DNA of 64,000 bases, taken from the NCBI GenBank assembly GCA_039964455.1, contig JBDVXK010000010.1, positions 62,001-126,000 of the forward strand. The letters are read 5' to 3'. The notes below the pieces were generated by a model. It had not been told where the DNA came from and did no database searches. It worked only from the letters and a program-made list of their open reading frames with translations. Positions 19,158-27,998 of this stretch are shown here, piece after piece (the first letter of the stretch is position 1; each line of letters starts with the position of its first letter). The translations under genes and the position numbers were made by a program. The DNA is from CALJFL01 sp039964455. GTDB taxonomy: Bacteria; Pseudomonadota; Gammaproteobacteria; Pseudomonadales; Halieaceae.

Positions 19158-19880
19158 ATGCGTGATGATCTGCGGCCCTATTGGCTAAAAAAAACCTACC
19201 TGAAGTTTCGACACTGGTATACCGACTATTTTGTGCGACCTCAGTGCGCGTCCTTGGGGCCTTATGATGCCGTAATGAAGCCCTGGTATGTGCATATCTC
19301 TGGCCCCAATATCCAGATCGGGCAGTGTTTTACCGCTATCGGAGAACCCATGCACCGCGTTGAGGTCGGGGTCTGGGGGCGAGAGCCTGGCCACGGAGCC
19401 ATAACCATAGGGGATGGCGTGTTGCTCAGCCCCGGTACCCGGCTTAGCGCCTGCGACAGCATCACTATTGGCAACGGTGTGATGATGGCGAATGGCACTT
19501 ACATCACCGACTCGGACTGGCATACGATTTATGATCGCACCCAGCGCTCAGAGAAGCAGACCCCGGTGGTGGTCGGTGACAATGTTTGGTTGGGTGACCA
19601 CGCTACGGTCCTGAAAGGGGTAACCATTGGCGAGAACAGCGTGGTTGCGGCGCGCGCTGTTGTGACGCGCGATGTGCCGGCCAATGTGATTGTGGCGGGT
19701 AACCCGGCGCAGGTGGTGAAGGAGCTGGACCCTGACCGGGAAATGACGACCCGGCTTGATTACTTTGCTGATCCGGCAGGGTTGGAGCAATTTTTTGACA
19801 AGGTTGATAAGCAGGTGCTCGCCGGTAACAGCTTCTGGCGCTGGTTATTTTCTGTGGTTTATCCGGCATCGCGGCGCTGA
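19158..19880 (+). CDS. Hexapeptide-repeat acyltransferase (left-handed beta-helix)
   Basis: CoA-dependent acyltransferase of the LbetaH superfamily. The 240 residues contain imperfect hexapeptide repeats at about 80-190, including ITIGDGVLLSPG, ITIGNGVMMANG, VVVGDNVWLGDH and VTIGENSVVAA, with the closing VIVAGNPAQVVK typical of maltose/sugar acetyltransferase-like proteins. An N-terminal extension of about 60 residues and a C-terminal helical tail are not diagnostic. The acceptor cannot be deduced; sugars or surface polysaccharides are common for the fold. It stands alone, 17 bases from the convergent srkA. Confidence 0.75.
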   Translation: MRDDLRPYWLKKTYLKFRHWYTDYFVRPQCASLGPYDAVMKPWYVHISGPNIQIGQCFTAIGEPMHRVEVGVWGREPGHGAITIGDGVLLSPGTRLSACDSITIGNGVMMANGTYITDSDWHTIYDRTQRSEKQTPVVVGDNVWLGDHATVLKGVTIGENSVVAARAVVTRDVPANVIVAGNPAQVVKELDPDREMTTRLDYFADPAGLEQFFDKVDKQVLAGNSFWRWLFSVVYPASRR

Positions 19881-19897
19881 TGACCTGAGCGACTGAG

Positions 19898-20878
19898 CTA
19901 TAGCAGCTGTAATGGTTCTTCTTGCAGGGCCGACATTTGCTCCCGCAACTCCAGAATGTGTTCCGCCCAGTAACGCTCGCTATTGAACCAGGTAAAGCTA
20001 TGCGGGAAAGCGGGGTCCTGCCAGCGGCGCCCCAACCAGGCCGCATAATGCACCAGCCGCATGGTTCGCAGGCTTTCCAGCCAACGCAACTGCCGTGGCT
20101 GGAAGTCACAAAACTCAGAGTAACCTTCGATTAATTCCGAAAGCTGCAGCTGCTTGTCGTGGCGCTCGCCGTTGAGGAACATCCACAGGTCCTGTATTGC
20201 CGGCGCCATGCAACAGTCGTCCAGATCAACAAAATGGGCGCAATCGTCACGCCACAGGATGTTGCCCACGTGGCAGTCACCGTGTACCCGAATCATACTG
20301 TCGGGATCAACCTCCTCGAACACCTCGCTGACGATTGCCAGCAAGTCGGCGGTCAGAGAATTGTAGGCGGGCTCCAGGCTGGTCGGGATGAAATTTTCCA
20401 GCAAGAACTCGCGGCTGTCTGCGACCATGCGTTGTACGCTCATGGTCTGGCGGTGAGCAAAAGTGGTGGCTTTTCCTACGCTGTGTATCCTGCCCAGTGT
20501 GCGCCCCAATACCAGCAGGTTATCGAGATTATCGAGTTCCGGCGGATAGCCGCCGCGCCGGGGAAACAGCGCGAACAGGAAGTCGTCATAGCGATGCAGG
20601 CTTTCTCCGTCGGCGCTGATTAGCGGTGCTACCACCGATATATCTGCGTCCTTTAGCTCGAAGCTGAAACTGTGTTCTTCCCTGATCTGTTCCTCGGTCC
20701 ATCGCTCGGGCCGGTAAAATTTGGCGACCAGGGGTACCTCGTCTTCTATGCCTACCTGGTAAACCCGATTTTCATAGCTGTTCAGGGCGAGTAACCGTGC
20801 ATCGCTTCGGTAGCCCGCCGACTCGACGGCCGTGATGACAGCATCCGGCGTCAAGCTGTCATAGGGATGCTCGCTCAC
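19898..20878 (-). CDS. srkA: Stress response kinase A (YihE/SrkA family)
   Basis: Cytoplasmic Ser/Thr kinase of the choline-kinase fold; in E. coli SrkA counters stress-induced cell death. The 326 residues show the catalytic loop VHGDCHVGNILW (about 198-209) and the metal-binding FVDLDD (about 215). Length fits the family (about 328). The start is GTG at 20878 and overlaps the modC stop (GTGA), so translation is probably coupled to the molybdate transporter genes. That placement is unusual: E. coli srkA sits with dsbA. Confidence 0.88.
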   Translation of the reverse strand: MSEHPYDSLTPDAVITAVESAGYRSDARLLALNSYENRVYQVGIEDEVPLVAKFYRPERWTEEQIREEHSFSFELKDADISVVAPLISADGESLHRYDDFLFALFPRRGGYPPELDNLDNLLVLGRTLGRIHSVGKATTFAHRQTMSVQRMVADSREFLLENFIPTSLEPAYNSLTADLLAIVSEVFEEVDPDSMIRVHGDCHVGNILWRDDCAHFVDLDDCCMAPAIQDLWMFLNGERHDKQLQLSELIEGYSEFCDFQPRQLRWLESLRTMRLVHYAAWLGRRWQDPAFPHSFTWFNSERYWAEHILELREQMSALQEEPLQLL

Positions 20879-21963
20879 GGCTGGTCTCCTGCGTCACTGA
20901 GCAGGGCTGCACTTTTGATCTGCGCATACAGTATGTCGCCGGGCTGAAGCTTCAGCTCTGTGGCTGACTTACGTGTGATGCGAGCGAGCATAGACTGCTG
21001 GTCGAGCGTCAGGCGCAGTAACATACGGGCATCAGATGTTTCCTCCATCTCGGTCAGCTTGACCTGCAGAATATTAAGAATACTTGTCGCCTCTGGTTTT
21101 TCTCGACAGACGCTCACATCCCGGGCCGGAATTCTGATGCGCCGTTTATCGCCAATCTCTCCGGCAAGTTGATTGACCCACAGTGACTGTTGTTCCAATT
21201 GCAGCTCGGTCAAGCCGTAGTGATCGTCATGGCGGGCAATCGTGGCACTGGCGATTGCAGCCGCGTGCTCCTGGTGGGCGAGGGAGTTGTCCAACCTGCT
21301 GGTCAGCTCAAGCAGTGGCCCCTGTTCTCTGACCTTGCCCTGATCCAGCACCAGTATATGGTCTGCTAACTGACTGACTTCATGAATATCATGACTGACA
21401 TATAACATCGGCAACTGTAGAGCCTCCCGGGCAGACCGCAGACCTTGCAGGCATTTATTTCTGGCTGCCCCATCAAGATTCGCCAAAGGTTCGTCCAGTA
21501 GCAACAGATCAGGCCCGCTGAGCAGAGCGCGTCCAATTGCCACGCGCTGTTTCTGTCCCGCTGAAAGTTGGTCGCAGGGCCGCTCCAGTAAGTCGTGCAG
21601 TGACAGCCACTGGCAAACAGTGTCCAGAGGCAGTGCATCGTTCTGCGCCCGCTGGCTGGCAAAGCGCAGGTTGCCGCGCACGTCCAGATGTGGAAACAGG
21701 CGGGCATCCTGGAAAACAAAACCGACGCGACGTTGCCAGGTGGGAACGAGATCATTGTCAGACAGCCAGCTTTGGCCGCCAAATTGAATCGTACTCCCCG
21801 GCTCTGCCGCGCGCAGTCCCGCCAGGCATTCCAGTAAGGTGGTTTTGCCGCTGCCACTGGCGCCATAAATGGCGGTAGTGGAGCCAGCCGGCAATTGGCA
21901 GTCGACATCGAGGCAGAAGCCATCGCTGCCATAACATTGCAGCTTCAGGTCAATCGCACTCAT
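20875..21963 (-). CDS. modC: Molybdate ABC transporter ATP-binding protein ModC
   Basis: ATPase of the ModABC molybdate importer. The chosen ATG at 21963, which overlaps the modB stop as ATGA, gives 362 residues. Walker A GASGSGKTT lies near residue 34, the ABC signature LSAGQKQR near 125 and Walker B LLLLDEPLANLD near 146. A C-terminal TOBE-type molybdate-binding domain follows at about 290-355. A longer frame starting with TTG at 21978 exists but lies inside modB. It is last mod gene, overlapping srkA. Confidence 0.94.
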   Translation of the reverse strand: MSAIDLKLQCYGSDGFCLDVDCQLPAGSTTAIYGASGSGKTTLLECLAGLRAAEPGSTIQFGGQSWLSDNDLVPTWQRRVGFVFQDARLFPHLDVRGNLRFASQRAQNDALPLDTVCQWLSLHDLLERPCDQLSAGQKQRVAIGRALLSGPDLLLLDEPLANLDGAARNKCLQGLRSAREALQLPMLYVSHDIHEVSQLADHILVLDQGKVREQGPLLELTSRLDNSLAHQEHAAAIASATIARHDDHYGLTELQLEQQSLWVNQLAGEIGDKRRIRIPARDVSVCREKPEATSILNILQVKLTEMEETSDARMLLRLTLDQQSMLARITRKSATELKLQPGDILYAQIKSAALLSDAGDQP

Positions 21964-22637
21964 GAGCGCAATCCCCAACGGTTTTCATCACTGCGATAAA
22001 GCAGGAACAGCGTTAACAGGGAAAATACGACGAGTCCGCCCGCCAGTTGGTGAGCTTCGGCAAAGCGCAAAGACTCTACCGTGTCGTAAAGCGCTATCGA
22101 AAGCACCTGTGTTTCGCCAGGGATATTGCCGCCTATCATCAGGACCACGCCAAATTCTCCCACAGTGTGGGCGAAGCCCAGACTGGCGGCGATCAGAAAA
22201 CTGCGACGCGTGAGCGGCAGAACAATCGACCTGAATTGATCAAATGGCGTTGCGCCCAGCGTTGCAGCGGCGTCCAGCAGGTCGCTGGGAATACGCCTGA
22301 AGGCCTGTTGCAGTGGCTGCACGACAAAGGGCAGGGAATATAATACTGAGCCTATGACCAGTGCGCTAAAGCTGAATGCCAGCTGCGTGCCGGTTAACTG
22401 CTGCCACAGCTCGCCTACCGCTGTGCCCGGGGCGAACATGATAAGCAGGTAAAATCCCAGTACGGTGGGCGGCAGAATCAATGGCAGTGCAACCACCGCC
22501 TCAATAGCAGCCGTGGTTGACCCTGTCCGGCGGGAGAGCCACCAGGCCAGAGGCGTGCCCAGTAGCAGAAGGATAATCGTGGTAGTCGCTGCCAGGGCGA
22601 CCGTTAGCCAAATGGCTGTTTGAATAGGGTCATTCAT
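21960..22637 (-). CDS. modB: Molybdate ABC transporter permease ModB
   Basis: Inner-membrane channel of the molybdate importer. The 225 residues contain about five transmembrane segments and the cytoplasmic EAA-like loop DAAATLGATPFDQFRSIVLP (about 130-150), which contacts ModC. The sequence TVGEFGVVLMIGGNIPG is typical of ModB. Both neighbours overlap by 4 bases (ATGA), showing a tightly coupled modA-modB-modC order. Confidence 0.95.
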   Translation of the reverse strand: MNDPIQTAIWLTVALAATTTIILLLLGTPLAWWLSRRTGSTTAAIEAVVALPLILPPTVLGFYLLIMFAPGTAVGELWQQLTGTQLAFSFSALVIGSVLYSLPFVVQPLQQAFRRIPSDLLDAAATLGATPFDQFRSIVLPLTRRSFLIAASLGFAHTVGEFGVVLMIGGNIPGETQVLSIALYDTVESLRFAEAHQLAGGLVVFSLLTLFLLYRSDENRWGLRS

Positions 22638-23335
22638 AGGCAGGGATCATACCCCGCGGCAAGGATCTCTGCCTGCACAGTGGCGCTGAATAGCCAGTTG
22701 AAATAGCGCTGGGCAGCTTGCTTGTGTTGACCGGATGGCAGTAGCAACGCGAACTGGTCTATGGGCGGATGCCATGCGGCGGGTATCGCGCTGGCGTCGG
22801 GGCCTGCCAGCGCCCTGGGCACCAGTGCCAGGTCTACGCTCCCGGCGTGCCAGAACTGGTAGGCCTGCATGGCATTGTTGCCGCGCACCAGTTTACGACT
22901 AGCGCCCGCCAGGAAGGCTTCGCGTGATAATACTGCAGTAGCCGCTACGCCATAGGGGGCTGTTGCAGGATTGGCGATTGCCACGCTTAATTTCGGGTCA
23001 GCCAACTGACCTGGTTGGCCGCCGGCCAGCGCCAGTTTACCCCGTGCATAACAACGCAGCTTATCGGGCTGTGTCTCTAACTTTTTTACCAGCGCCTCCG
23101 GGGTTCGCCGGTCTGCGGCCAGCAATACATCGTAAGGGGCGCCGCTCAATACCTGGTGGTAGAGCACACCTGTAGCGCCGCTACTAAGGACGACGGTGTA
23201 GTCAGTTTCAGTCTCAAAACGGACGTTGAGTTTTTCCAGCAGCGGTCGAAAGTTGGTGGCCACTGCAACGTGGACCTGGCTTTCCGCCCAGGTGGGCAAG
23301 ACGACCAGCAAAGCCAGCAGGGGCAGTAAACGCAT
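22634..23335 (-). CDS. modA: Molybdate-binding periplasmic protein ModA
   Basis: Periplasmic binding protein for molybdate or tungstate. The chosen ATG at 23335 gives 233 residues with a signal peptide (about 1-18, cleaved after TWA). The conserved start of the mature protein, VHVAVATNF, and the ligand-binding SSGATG and GAPYDVLLAAD segments follow. An upstream in-frame extension to 23398 would hide the signal peptide and is rejected. The gene lies 31 bases after comF on the same strand. No ModE-type operator was recognised upstream. Confidence 0.92.
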   Translation of the reverse strand: MRLLPLLALLVVLPTWAESQVHVAVATNFRPLLEKLNVRFETETDYTVVLSSGATGVLYHQVLSGAPYDVLLAADRRTPEALVKKLETQPDKLRCYARGKLALAGGQPGQLADPKLSVAIANPATAPYGVAATAVLSREAFLAGASRKLVRGNNAMQAYQFWHAGSVDLALVPRALAGPDASAIPAAWHPPIDQFALLLPSGQHKQAAQRYFNWLFSATVQAEILAAGYDPCL

Positions 23336-23366
23336 AAGGTCTCTGGTGTTCTCCCGTGAGTTACTT

Positions 23367-24083
23367 TCACCGGTTATCTGGCGCCGGCGTTCTGGCAATG
23401 CACCAGACCTCTACATGGCTTGCTCCCGCCGCTTTTAACTTAAGCGACAGAGCGTGGGCGGTAGCCCCCGTGGTCATTACGTCATCGACAAGGGCAACGC
23501 GGAGGTTGTCACAGCGTCCCTGCACTGTAAAGGCATGGGCGGGCAGGGTATTGCGCTGTCGAGCTCCCAGGCTCGATTGGGCGGGGCTGTGCATTCGCCG
23601 CTTACAGACCAGCACTTGGGCTCGCGGTTGTTGTTGCCCAAAGGCGGCAGCCACAAGCTCCTGGGACTGGTTGAAACCCCGCCACAGCAGCCTGCGCCAG
23701 TGCAGGGGCACCGCCAGGATCAGGTCTGGCGGCTCGCCCGCTGCATGCCCGACGAGTAGCAAGCTTGCCAGTAACGGCGTCAGCCGCAGATCGCGGTGGT
23801 ATTTCCATGCAGTGATCAGTGCCGCCAGTTGTGGGTCGTAAAGCCAGGCTGCCCGCACCTGATCAAAGGCAGGTGGCTGCGTCAGGCATCGGCCGCAGAG
23901 GCGGGTCAGCTCGCTGGCCGTTGCCAGCGGCAGCGCGCACTGGGCGCAGTGGTGCTCGTTGCGGGGAAGAGCACTCTGGCAGACACGGCACAGGGGAATG
24001 TCGCGCTCACTGGCCAATCCGCACAGGCGGCAGGTCTGAGGAAATATTTTGCTAATGAGACAGCCGGCAAAGCTGTTAACCAT
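23367..24083 (-). CDS. comF: ComF family phosphoribosyltransferase-like protein
   Basis: Member of the ComF/GntX family, linked in other bacteria to uptake or use of external DNA; the molecular role is not settled. The 238 residues start with a zinc-finger-like region containing CRLCG, CRVCQ, CAQC and CGRC (about 17-85). The C-terminal phosphoribosyltransferase fold has the PRPP motif VALVDDVMTTGAT (about 194-206). It is divergent from bioB, as in Pseudomonas. Its ATG at 24083 lies inside the BirA-like operator described separately. It precedes modA by 31 bases. Confidence 0.9.
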   Translation of the reverse strand: MVNSFAGCLISKIFPQTCRLCGLASERDIPLCRVCQSALPRNEHHCAQCALPLATASELTRLCGRCLTQPPAFDQVRAAWLYDPQLAALITAWKYHRDLRLTPLLASLLLVGHAAGEPPDLILAVPLHWRRLLWRGFNQSQELVAAAFGQQQPRAQVLVCKRRMHSPAQSSLGARQRNTLPAHAFTVQGRCDNLRVALVDDVMTTGATAHALSLKLKAAGASHVEVWCIARTPAPDNR

Positions 24084-24105
24084 GAGTCCACTCCCAGGTT
24101 GACTG
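24073..24105 (+). promoter_or_regulatory. Candidate BirA (biotin repressor) operator
   Basis: CTGTTAACC (24073-24081) and GGTTGACTG (24097-24105) form an interrupted inverted repeat with a 15-base spacer. This follows the layout of the known bacterial BirA site, TTGTAAACC and GGTTTACAA separated by about 14-16 bases: the left half matches seven of nine positions, the right half six of nine. The right half covers the -35 of the bioB promoter and the left half covers the comF start region, as expected for a divergent repressor site. birA itself is not in the window. Confidence 0.5.
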
Positions 24106-24126
24106 ATAATTCCTACGCCGTATCAT
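24099..24126 (+). promoter_or_regulatory. Sigma70-type promoter of the biotin operon
   Basis: TTGACT (24099-24104) and TATCAT (24121-24126), each five of six consensus bases, are separated by 16 bases. They lie 33 bases upstream of the bioB ATG in the comF/bioB divergent spacer. The -35 overlaps the right half of the BirA-like operator, consistent with repression when biotin is plentiful. Confidence 0.6.
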
Positions 24127-24158
24127 TAGCACTCGCCTAACCGCTTTTGGAAAATGCT

Positions 24159-25229
24159 ATGTCTGCCACCGCCCATGGGCTGAACGCCACGTCTTCTGAT
24201 GCCATCCGCCACGACTGGGGTCGCGCCGAGGTAGAGGCATTATTTGCTCTGCCGTTCAACGACCTCCTGTTTGCTGCTCAAACCGTGCATCGTCAGTATT
24301 TTGACCCAAATCAGGTGCAGGTCAGCACACTACTTTCCATCAAAACCGGCGCGTGTCCGGAGGATTGCGCGTATTGCCCGCAAAGTAATCGCTTTGATAC
24401 CGGCCTCGAGGCTGAAAAATTGATGGAGGTGGAGCAGGTGCTGGAGCAGGCCAGGGCAGCCAGTGCCAGTGGTGCCACTCGTTTTTGTATGGGCGCCGCC
24501 TGGCGGTCGCCCAAGGACAGGGATATGCCCTATGTAGTTGCCATGGTCAAAGGCGTGCGTGATCTGGGGCTGGAGAGCTGCATGACCCTGGGTATGTTGA
24601 CCGAGTCGCAGGCCGGTGAACTGGCCGAGGCCGGCCTGGATTACTACAACCACAACCTGGACACCTCGCCCGAGTACTACGGCGATATCATTACCACGCG
24701 TACCTACAAGGATCGTCTCGATACTCTCGAGCATGTGCGTGCTGCGGGTATGAAAGTCTGTAGCGGCGGTATTGTTGGCATGGGCGAAGAGCAAACGGAT
24801 CGCGCGGGCTTGTTGCAGCAGTTGGCTAATATGCCAAAGCACCCTGAGAGTGTGCCTATCAATATGTTGGTCAGGGTAGAGGGTACACCGCTGGCAGATG
24901 AGGCTGACCTGGATCCGTTTGAGTTCATTCGTACTATCGCCGTGGCGCGAATCATGATGCCGGCCTCCCATGTACGACTGTCCGCGGGCCGTGAGGAAAT
25001 GAACGAGCAGATGCATGCACTGGCGTATTTTGCCGGTGCAAACTCTATCTTTTACGGAGAGAAACTGCTGACCACGCCGAACCCGCGTGCCAATTCTGAT
25101 ATGGCCTTGTTTGCCCGTTTGGGAATTGAGCCCGAGCAGCGATCGGTAGAATCCGCCCCGCAAACGCCTGATCCCCGATTCTATGACGCCGCTGATCAGG
25201 GGCAGTCTGCAGGCCAGTCCGTCCACTAA
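24159..25229 (+). CDS. bioB: Biotin synthase
   Basis: Radical SAM enzyme that inserts sulfur into dethiobiotin, the last step of biotin synthesis. ATG at 24159 gives 356 residues; a TTG four codons earlier is less likely. The radical SAM cluster motif CPEDCAYC is at about 64-71, and a 2Fe-2S cluster is bound by downstream Cys residues and an Arg. Family motifs YNHNLDTSPE, VCSGGIVGMGE and LSAGRE are present. It is first gene of bioB-bioF-bioHC-bioD; bioA is not in the window. Confidence 0.97.
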   Translation: MSATAHGLNATSSDAIRHDWGRAEVEALFALPFNDLLFAAQTVHRQYFDPNQVQVSTLLSIKTGACPEDCAYCPQSNRFDTGLEAEKLMEVEQVLEQARAASASGATRFCMGAAWRSPKDRDMPYVVAMVKGVRDLGLESCMTLGMLTESQAGELAEAGLDYYNHNLDTSPEYYGDIITTRTYKDRLDTLEHVRAAGMKVCSGGIVGMGEEQTDRAGLLQQLANMPKHPESVPINMLVRVEGTPLADEADLDPFEFIRTIAVARIMMPASHVRLSAGREEMNEQMHALAYFAGANSIFYGEKLLTTPNPRANSDMALFARLGIEPEQRSVESAPQTPDPRFYDAADQGQSAGQSVH

Positions 25230-25243
25230 CGGGAGCCAGCTTC

Positions 25244-26419
25244 GTGTCTGGGTTTTCCTCCCGGCTGGGTCAGGCACTGGCCCAGCGCCAGGAGCAGGGG
25301 CTGTATCGACAGCGTAAGACCTTGTCTTCCGGCCAGGGGCCAGAGGTAGTTCTTGCCGGTCAGTCCTGCCTCAACTTCTGTAGTAATGATTACCTCGGAC
25401 TTGCCTCTGATCCCAGGCTAGTGGCCAGCTTTCAGCAATCAGCCAGTGAGTATGGTGTGGGCAGCGGCGCTTCGCACCTGGTGTGTGGTCACAGTGAGCC
25501 CCATCGAGCGCTAGAGGAAGCCCTGGCAGAATTTGCGGGAAGGCCCAGGGCCTTACTTTTCTCCAGTGGCTACGCAGCGAACACTGCGGTGTTGAGCACT
25601 GTGCTGCAGCAGGGCGACTGCGTTTTTGAAGACCGACTGAATCACGCCTCGTTGCTGGACGGTGGTTTGCACAGCGGTGCGCGCTTCCAGCGGTTTTTGC
25701 ATAATGATGTTGGCTCACTGGAAACCAAAATCGCGTCTGCCCAGGGCAACAAGCTGGTAGCGGTGGATGGTGTATTCAGCATGGACGGCGACAGAGCTCC
25801 ACTGATTGCGCTGGCAGAAGTTTGTGAGGCTGCGGATGCCTGGTTGATGGTGGACGACGCCCACGGGTTTGGCGTGCTGGGTGAGCGTGGTGCGGGTAGC
25901 CTGGAAGCTGCCGGGCTGGCGCCAGAGAGAGTGCCGGTGCTGATGGTCACCCTGGGGAAAGCGCTGGGTGCCGCCGGGGCCTGTGTTATCGGCGATGAAG
26001 TATTGATCGAGAGTCTGGTGCAACAGGCACGCAATTACATCTACACCACCGCCACGCCGCCGGCTGTGGCAGCGGCTGCGTTGACTGGTCTGCAGTTGGT
26101 GCGTGAGGAGCCCTGGCGCCGAGAGCATCTTGTTGCGCTGATTGCACGGTTTCGCCAGGGCGCGGAACAGCTGGGTCTGCCACTGTTGGAATCCGACACC
26201 CCCATACAACCTCTGCTTGTTGGTGACGCCCTGCGGGCCACTGCTTTGAGTGACGCCTTGCTGGCGCGCGGCTTTCTCGTCAGCGCGATCAGGCCGCCTA
26301 CCGTGCCTGCAGGAACCTCCCGCTTACGCATAACCCTTACTGCAGGGCATAGCGCACAGCAGGTAGACCAATTGCTGGAGGCCTTGGCGACAGTGTGGGC
26401 AGATGCGGCTGACCACTGA
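25244..26419 (+). CDS. bioF: 8-amino-7-oxononanoate synthase
   Basis: PLP enzyme joining pimeloyl-ACP and alanine. The 391 residues begin at GTG 25244, 14 bases after bioB. Motifs include NYLGL near the N-terminus, the PLP-contacting VDDAHGFGVLG (about 202-212) and the lysine region TLGKALGAAGA (PLP Lys about 234). Length fits the family. Its end overlaps the bioHC start by 17 bases. Confidence 0.97.
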   Translation: MSGFSSRLGQALAQRQEQGLYRQRKTLSSGQGPEVVLAGQSCLNFCSNDYLGLASDPRLVASFQQSASEYGVGSGASHLVCGHSEPHRALEEALAEFAGRPRALLFSSGYAANTAVLSTVLQQGDCVFEDRLNHASLLDGGLHSGARFQRFLHNDVGSLETKIASAQGNKLVAVDGVFSMDGDRAPLIALAEVCEAADAWLMVDDAHGFGVLGERGAGSLEAAGLAPERVPVLMVTLGKALGAAGACVIGDEVLIESLVQQARNYIYTTATPPAVAAAALTGLQLVREEPWRREHLVALIARFRQGAEQLGLPLLESDTPIQPLLVGDALRATALSDALLARGFLVSAIRPPTVPAGTSRLRITLTAGHSAQQVDQLLEALATVWADAADH

Positions 26420-27998
26420 GTATCTTCCCGCACTGGGTTGTGCGCGACAGGAGTTGGTGCTGTTACACGGCTGGTCCAGTAGCAGCGAAATCTGGCGTCG
26501 CTTGCTTCGGCCCCTGCGCGGCTGGGCCAATATCACGCTGATTGACCTTCCGGGTTGCAGCCCGGTTAACAGTGAGGGTTTCGACGGCAACATCGCTACC
26601 TTATTGGCCGCGATACTCGATCAAGCACCGCAGCGGGCTGTTTATGTTGGGTGGTCACTTGGTGGCCAGGTAGCCACCTTGCTGGCCCAGCACGCACCGC
26701 AGCGTGTCGCGGCACTCATCACCCTCAGTAGTAACCCCAGATTTGTAGCATCCGGCGATTGGCCGGGCTTGGCGAGTGAGACCTTTGCCGAATTCAAGGC
26801 GCTTTATGAGCGGGGACCGGCGGAGGCTCTGCAGCGATTTGACCTGCTGCAGTGTCTGGGAAGCAAACTGAGAGACAGGCGCTCCCTGCTAGGCGAACTG
26901 CAAAATGTGCGCGGGGAAATGGCGCCGCAAAGCCAGCTGGTATTCGGCTTGGACTGGTTGGCGGAGCTGGATCTTGTGGATGTGCTGGCAGACCTGCAAG
27001 TGCCCCAACTACATCTGCTGGGGAGTGAGGACAGCCTGGTGCCCGTGGCGCTGGCTCAGCGATTGAATGATATTCCTGGCCGCATCCCGGTGCAGGCAGA
27101 GACATTACCGGGAGCGACTCACGCGGCACTGTTGGAGTGCCCTGAGAAGATTGCTGAACGCGTACAGGTGTTTCTTGCCGCTCATGCGCTGCTCGGCCCA
27201 ACCGGTGATCAGAGCAGTAAGTTAGACAAAGCTGAGGTGGCGGCCTCTTTTAGTCGCGCTGCTTCCGCCTACGATTCGGTTGCGGCACTGCAACGGGATG
27301 TTGGCCTGTCTCTGCTTGAGCGATGCCCAGCGCAGAACACGGTTGCGGGTCGATTGCTGGATCTGGGTAGTGGCACGGGGTATTTTTGCCAGTCGCTGCG
27401 CCGGCGATTCCCCGCGGCGGTATATTTCGGGCTGGATATTGCCCAGGGCATGGTAGAGCATGCCCGCGCTGCTTCTGAGCCCTCCTGTTTCTGGCTGGTC
27501 GGTGACGCGGAACAGATCCCCCTGGCCAGTGGCTCGGTGGATTTCATATTCAGCAGCCTGGCGCTGCAATGGTCAGACCGGCCAGACCTGTTGTTGGCGG
27601 AAATGACTCGGGTATTGAAGCCTGGCGGTCGCTGCCTGTTTACGTCTCTGGGTCCCGGAACGCTAGGGGAGCTGCGAGATGCCTGGGCGGCAGTAGATCA
27701 ACACCAGCACGTGAACACCTTCCTGGAGCCCGACAGGCTTCTAGAGGCTGCCAGCGCGTTGCCGGGGCTGAACCTTACAATCGATAGTAAGCCCTTTGTC
27801 ATGTTTTACGACACGGTGGCGGACCTGCTGCGCGAGTTGAAGACGCTGGGGGCCCACAACATGAATGAAGGCCGCCCGGCCGGATTGACCAGCCGCCGCA
27901 AGCTGCTGGCCATGTTCGAGGCCTATGAGCAGTTTCGGACTCAGGGTCGCTTACCAGCCAGTTATGACGTTCTTATTGGAACCTTGGAGAAACAATGA
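26403..27998 (+). CDS. bioHC: Bifunctional BioH-BioC fusion (pimeloyl-ACP methyl esterase / malonyl-ACP methyltransferase)
   Basis: A single 531-residue protein carries both the first and last special steps of pimelate assembly. Residues about 1-262 are a BioH alpha/beta hydrolase with Ser85 in GWSLGG, Asp210 in GSEDSLVP and His240 in GATHAAL, the expected catalytic triad. Residues about 270-531 are a BioC methyltransferase with SAM motif LLDLGSGTGYF (318-328) and the downstream LALQWS and KPGGRCLFTSLGPGTLGELR segments. BioC methylates malonyl-ACP to start the chain and BioH removes the methyl group. The same fusion (BioHC) is known from some Cellvibrionales-type bacteria. It overlaps bioF by 17 bases and bioD by 4. 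Confidence 0.95.
   Translation: MRLTTEYLPALGCARQELVLLHGWSSSSEIWRRLLRPLRGWANITLIDLPGCSPVNSEGFDGNIATLLAAILDQAPQRAVYVGWSLGGQVATLLAQHAPQRVAALITLSSNPRFVASGDWPGLASETFAEFKALYERGPAEALQRFDLLQCLGSKLRDRRSLLGELQNVRGEMAPQSQLVFGLDWLAELDLVDVLADLQVPQLHLLGSEDSLVPVALAQRLNDIPGRIPVQAETLPGATHAALLECPEKIAERVQVFLAAHALLGPTGDQSSKLDKAEVAASFSRAASAYDSVAALQRDVGLSLLERCPAQNTVAGRLLDLGSGTGYFCQSLRRRFPAAVYFGLDIAQGMVEHARAASEPSCFWLVGDAEQIPLASGSVDFIFSSLALQWSDRPDLLLAEMTRVLKPGGRCLFTSLGPGTLGELRDAWAAVDQHQHVNTFLEPDRLLEAASALPGLNLTIDSKPFVMFYDTVADLLRELKTLGAHNMNEGRPAGLTSRRKLLAMFEAYEQFRTQGRLPASYDVLIGTLEKQ

Noticed and set aside
24330..25277. 315-codon open frame on the minus strand opposite bioB
   Set aside because: It lies entirely on a strongly supported bioB gene in a GC-rich region; its translation has no recognisable motif.
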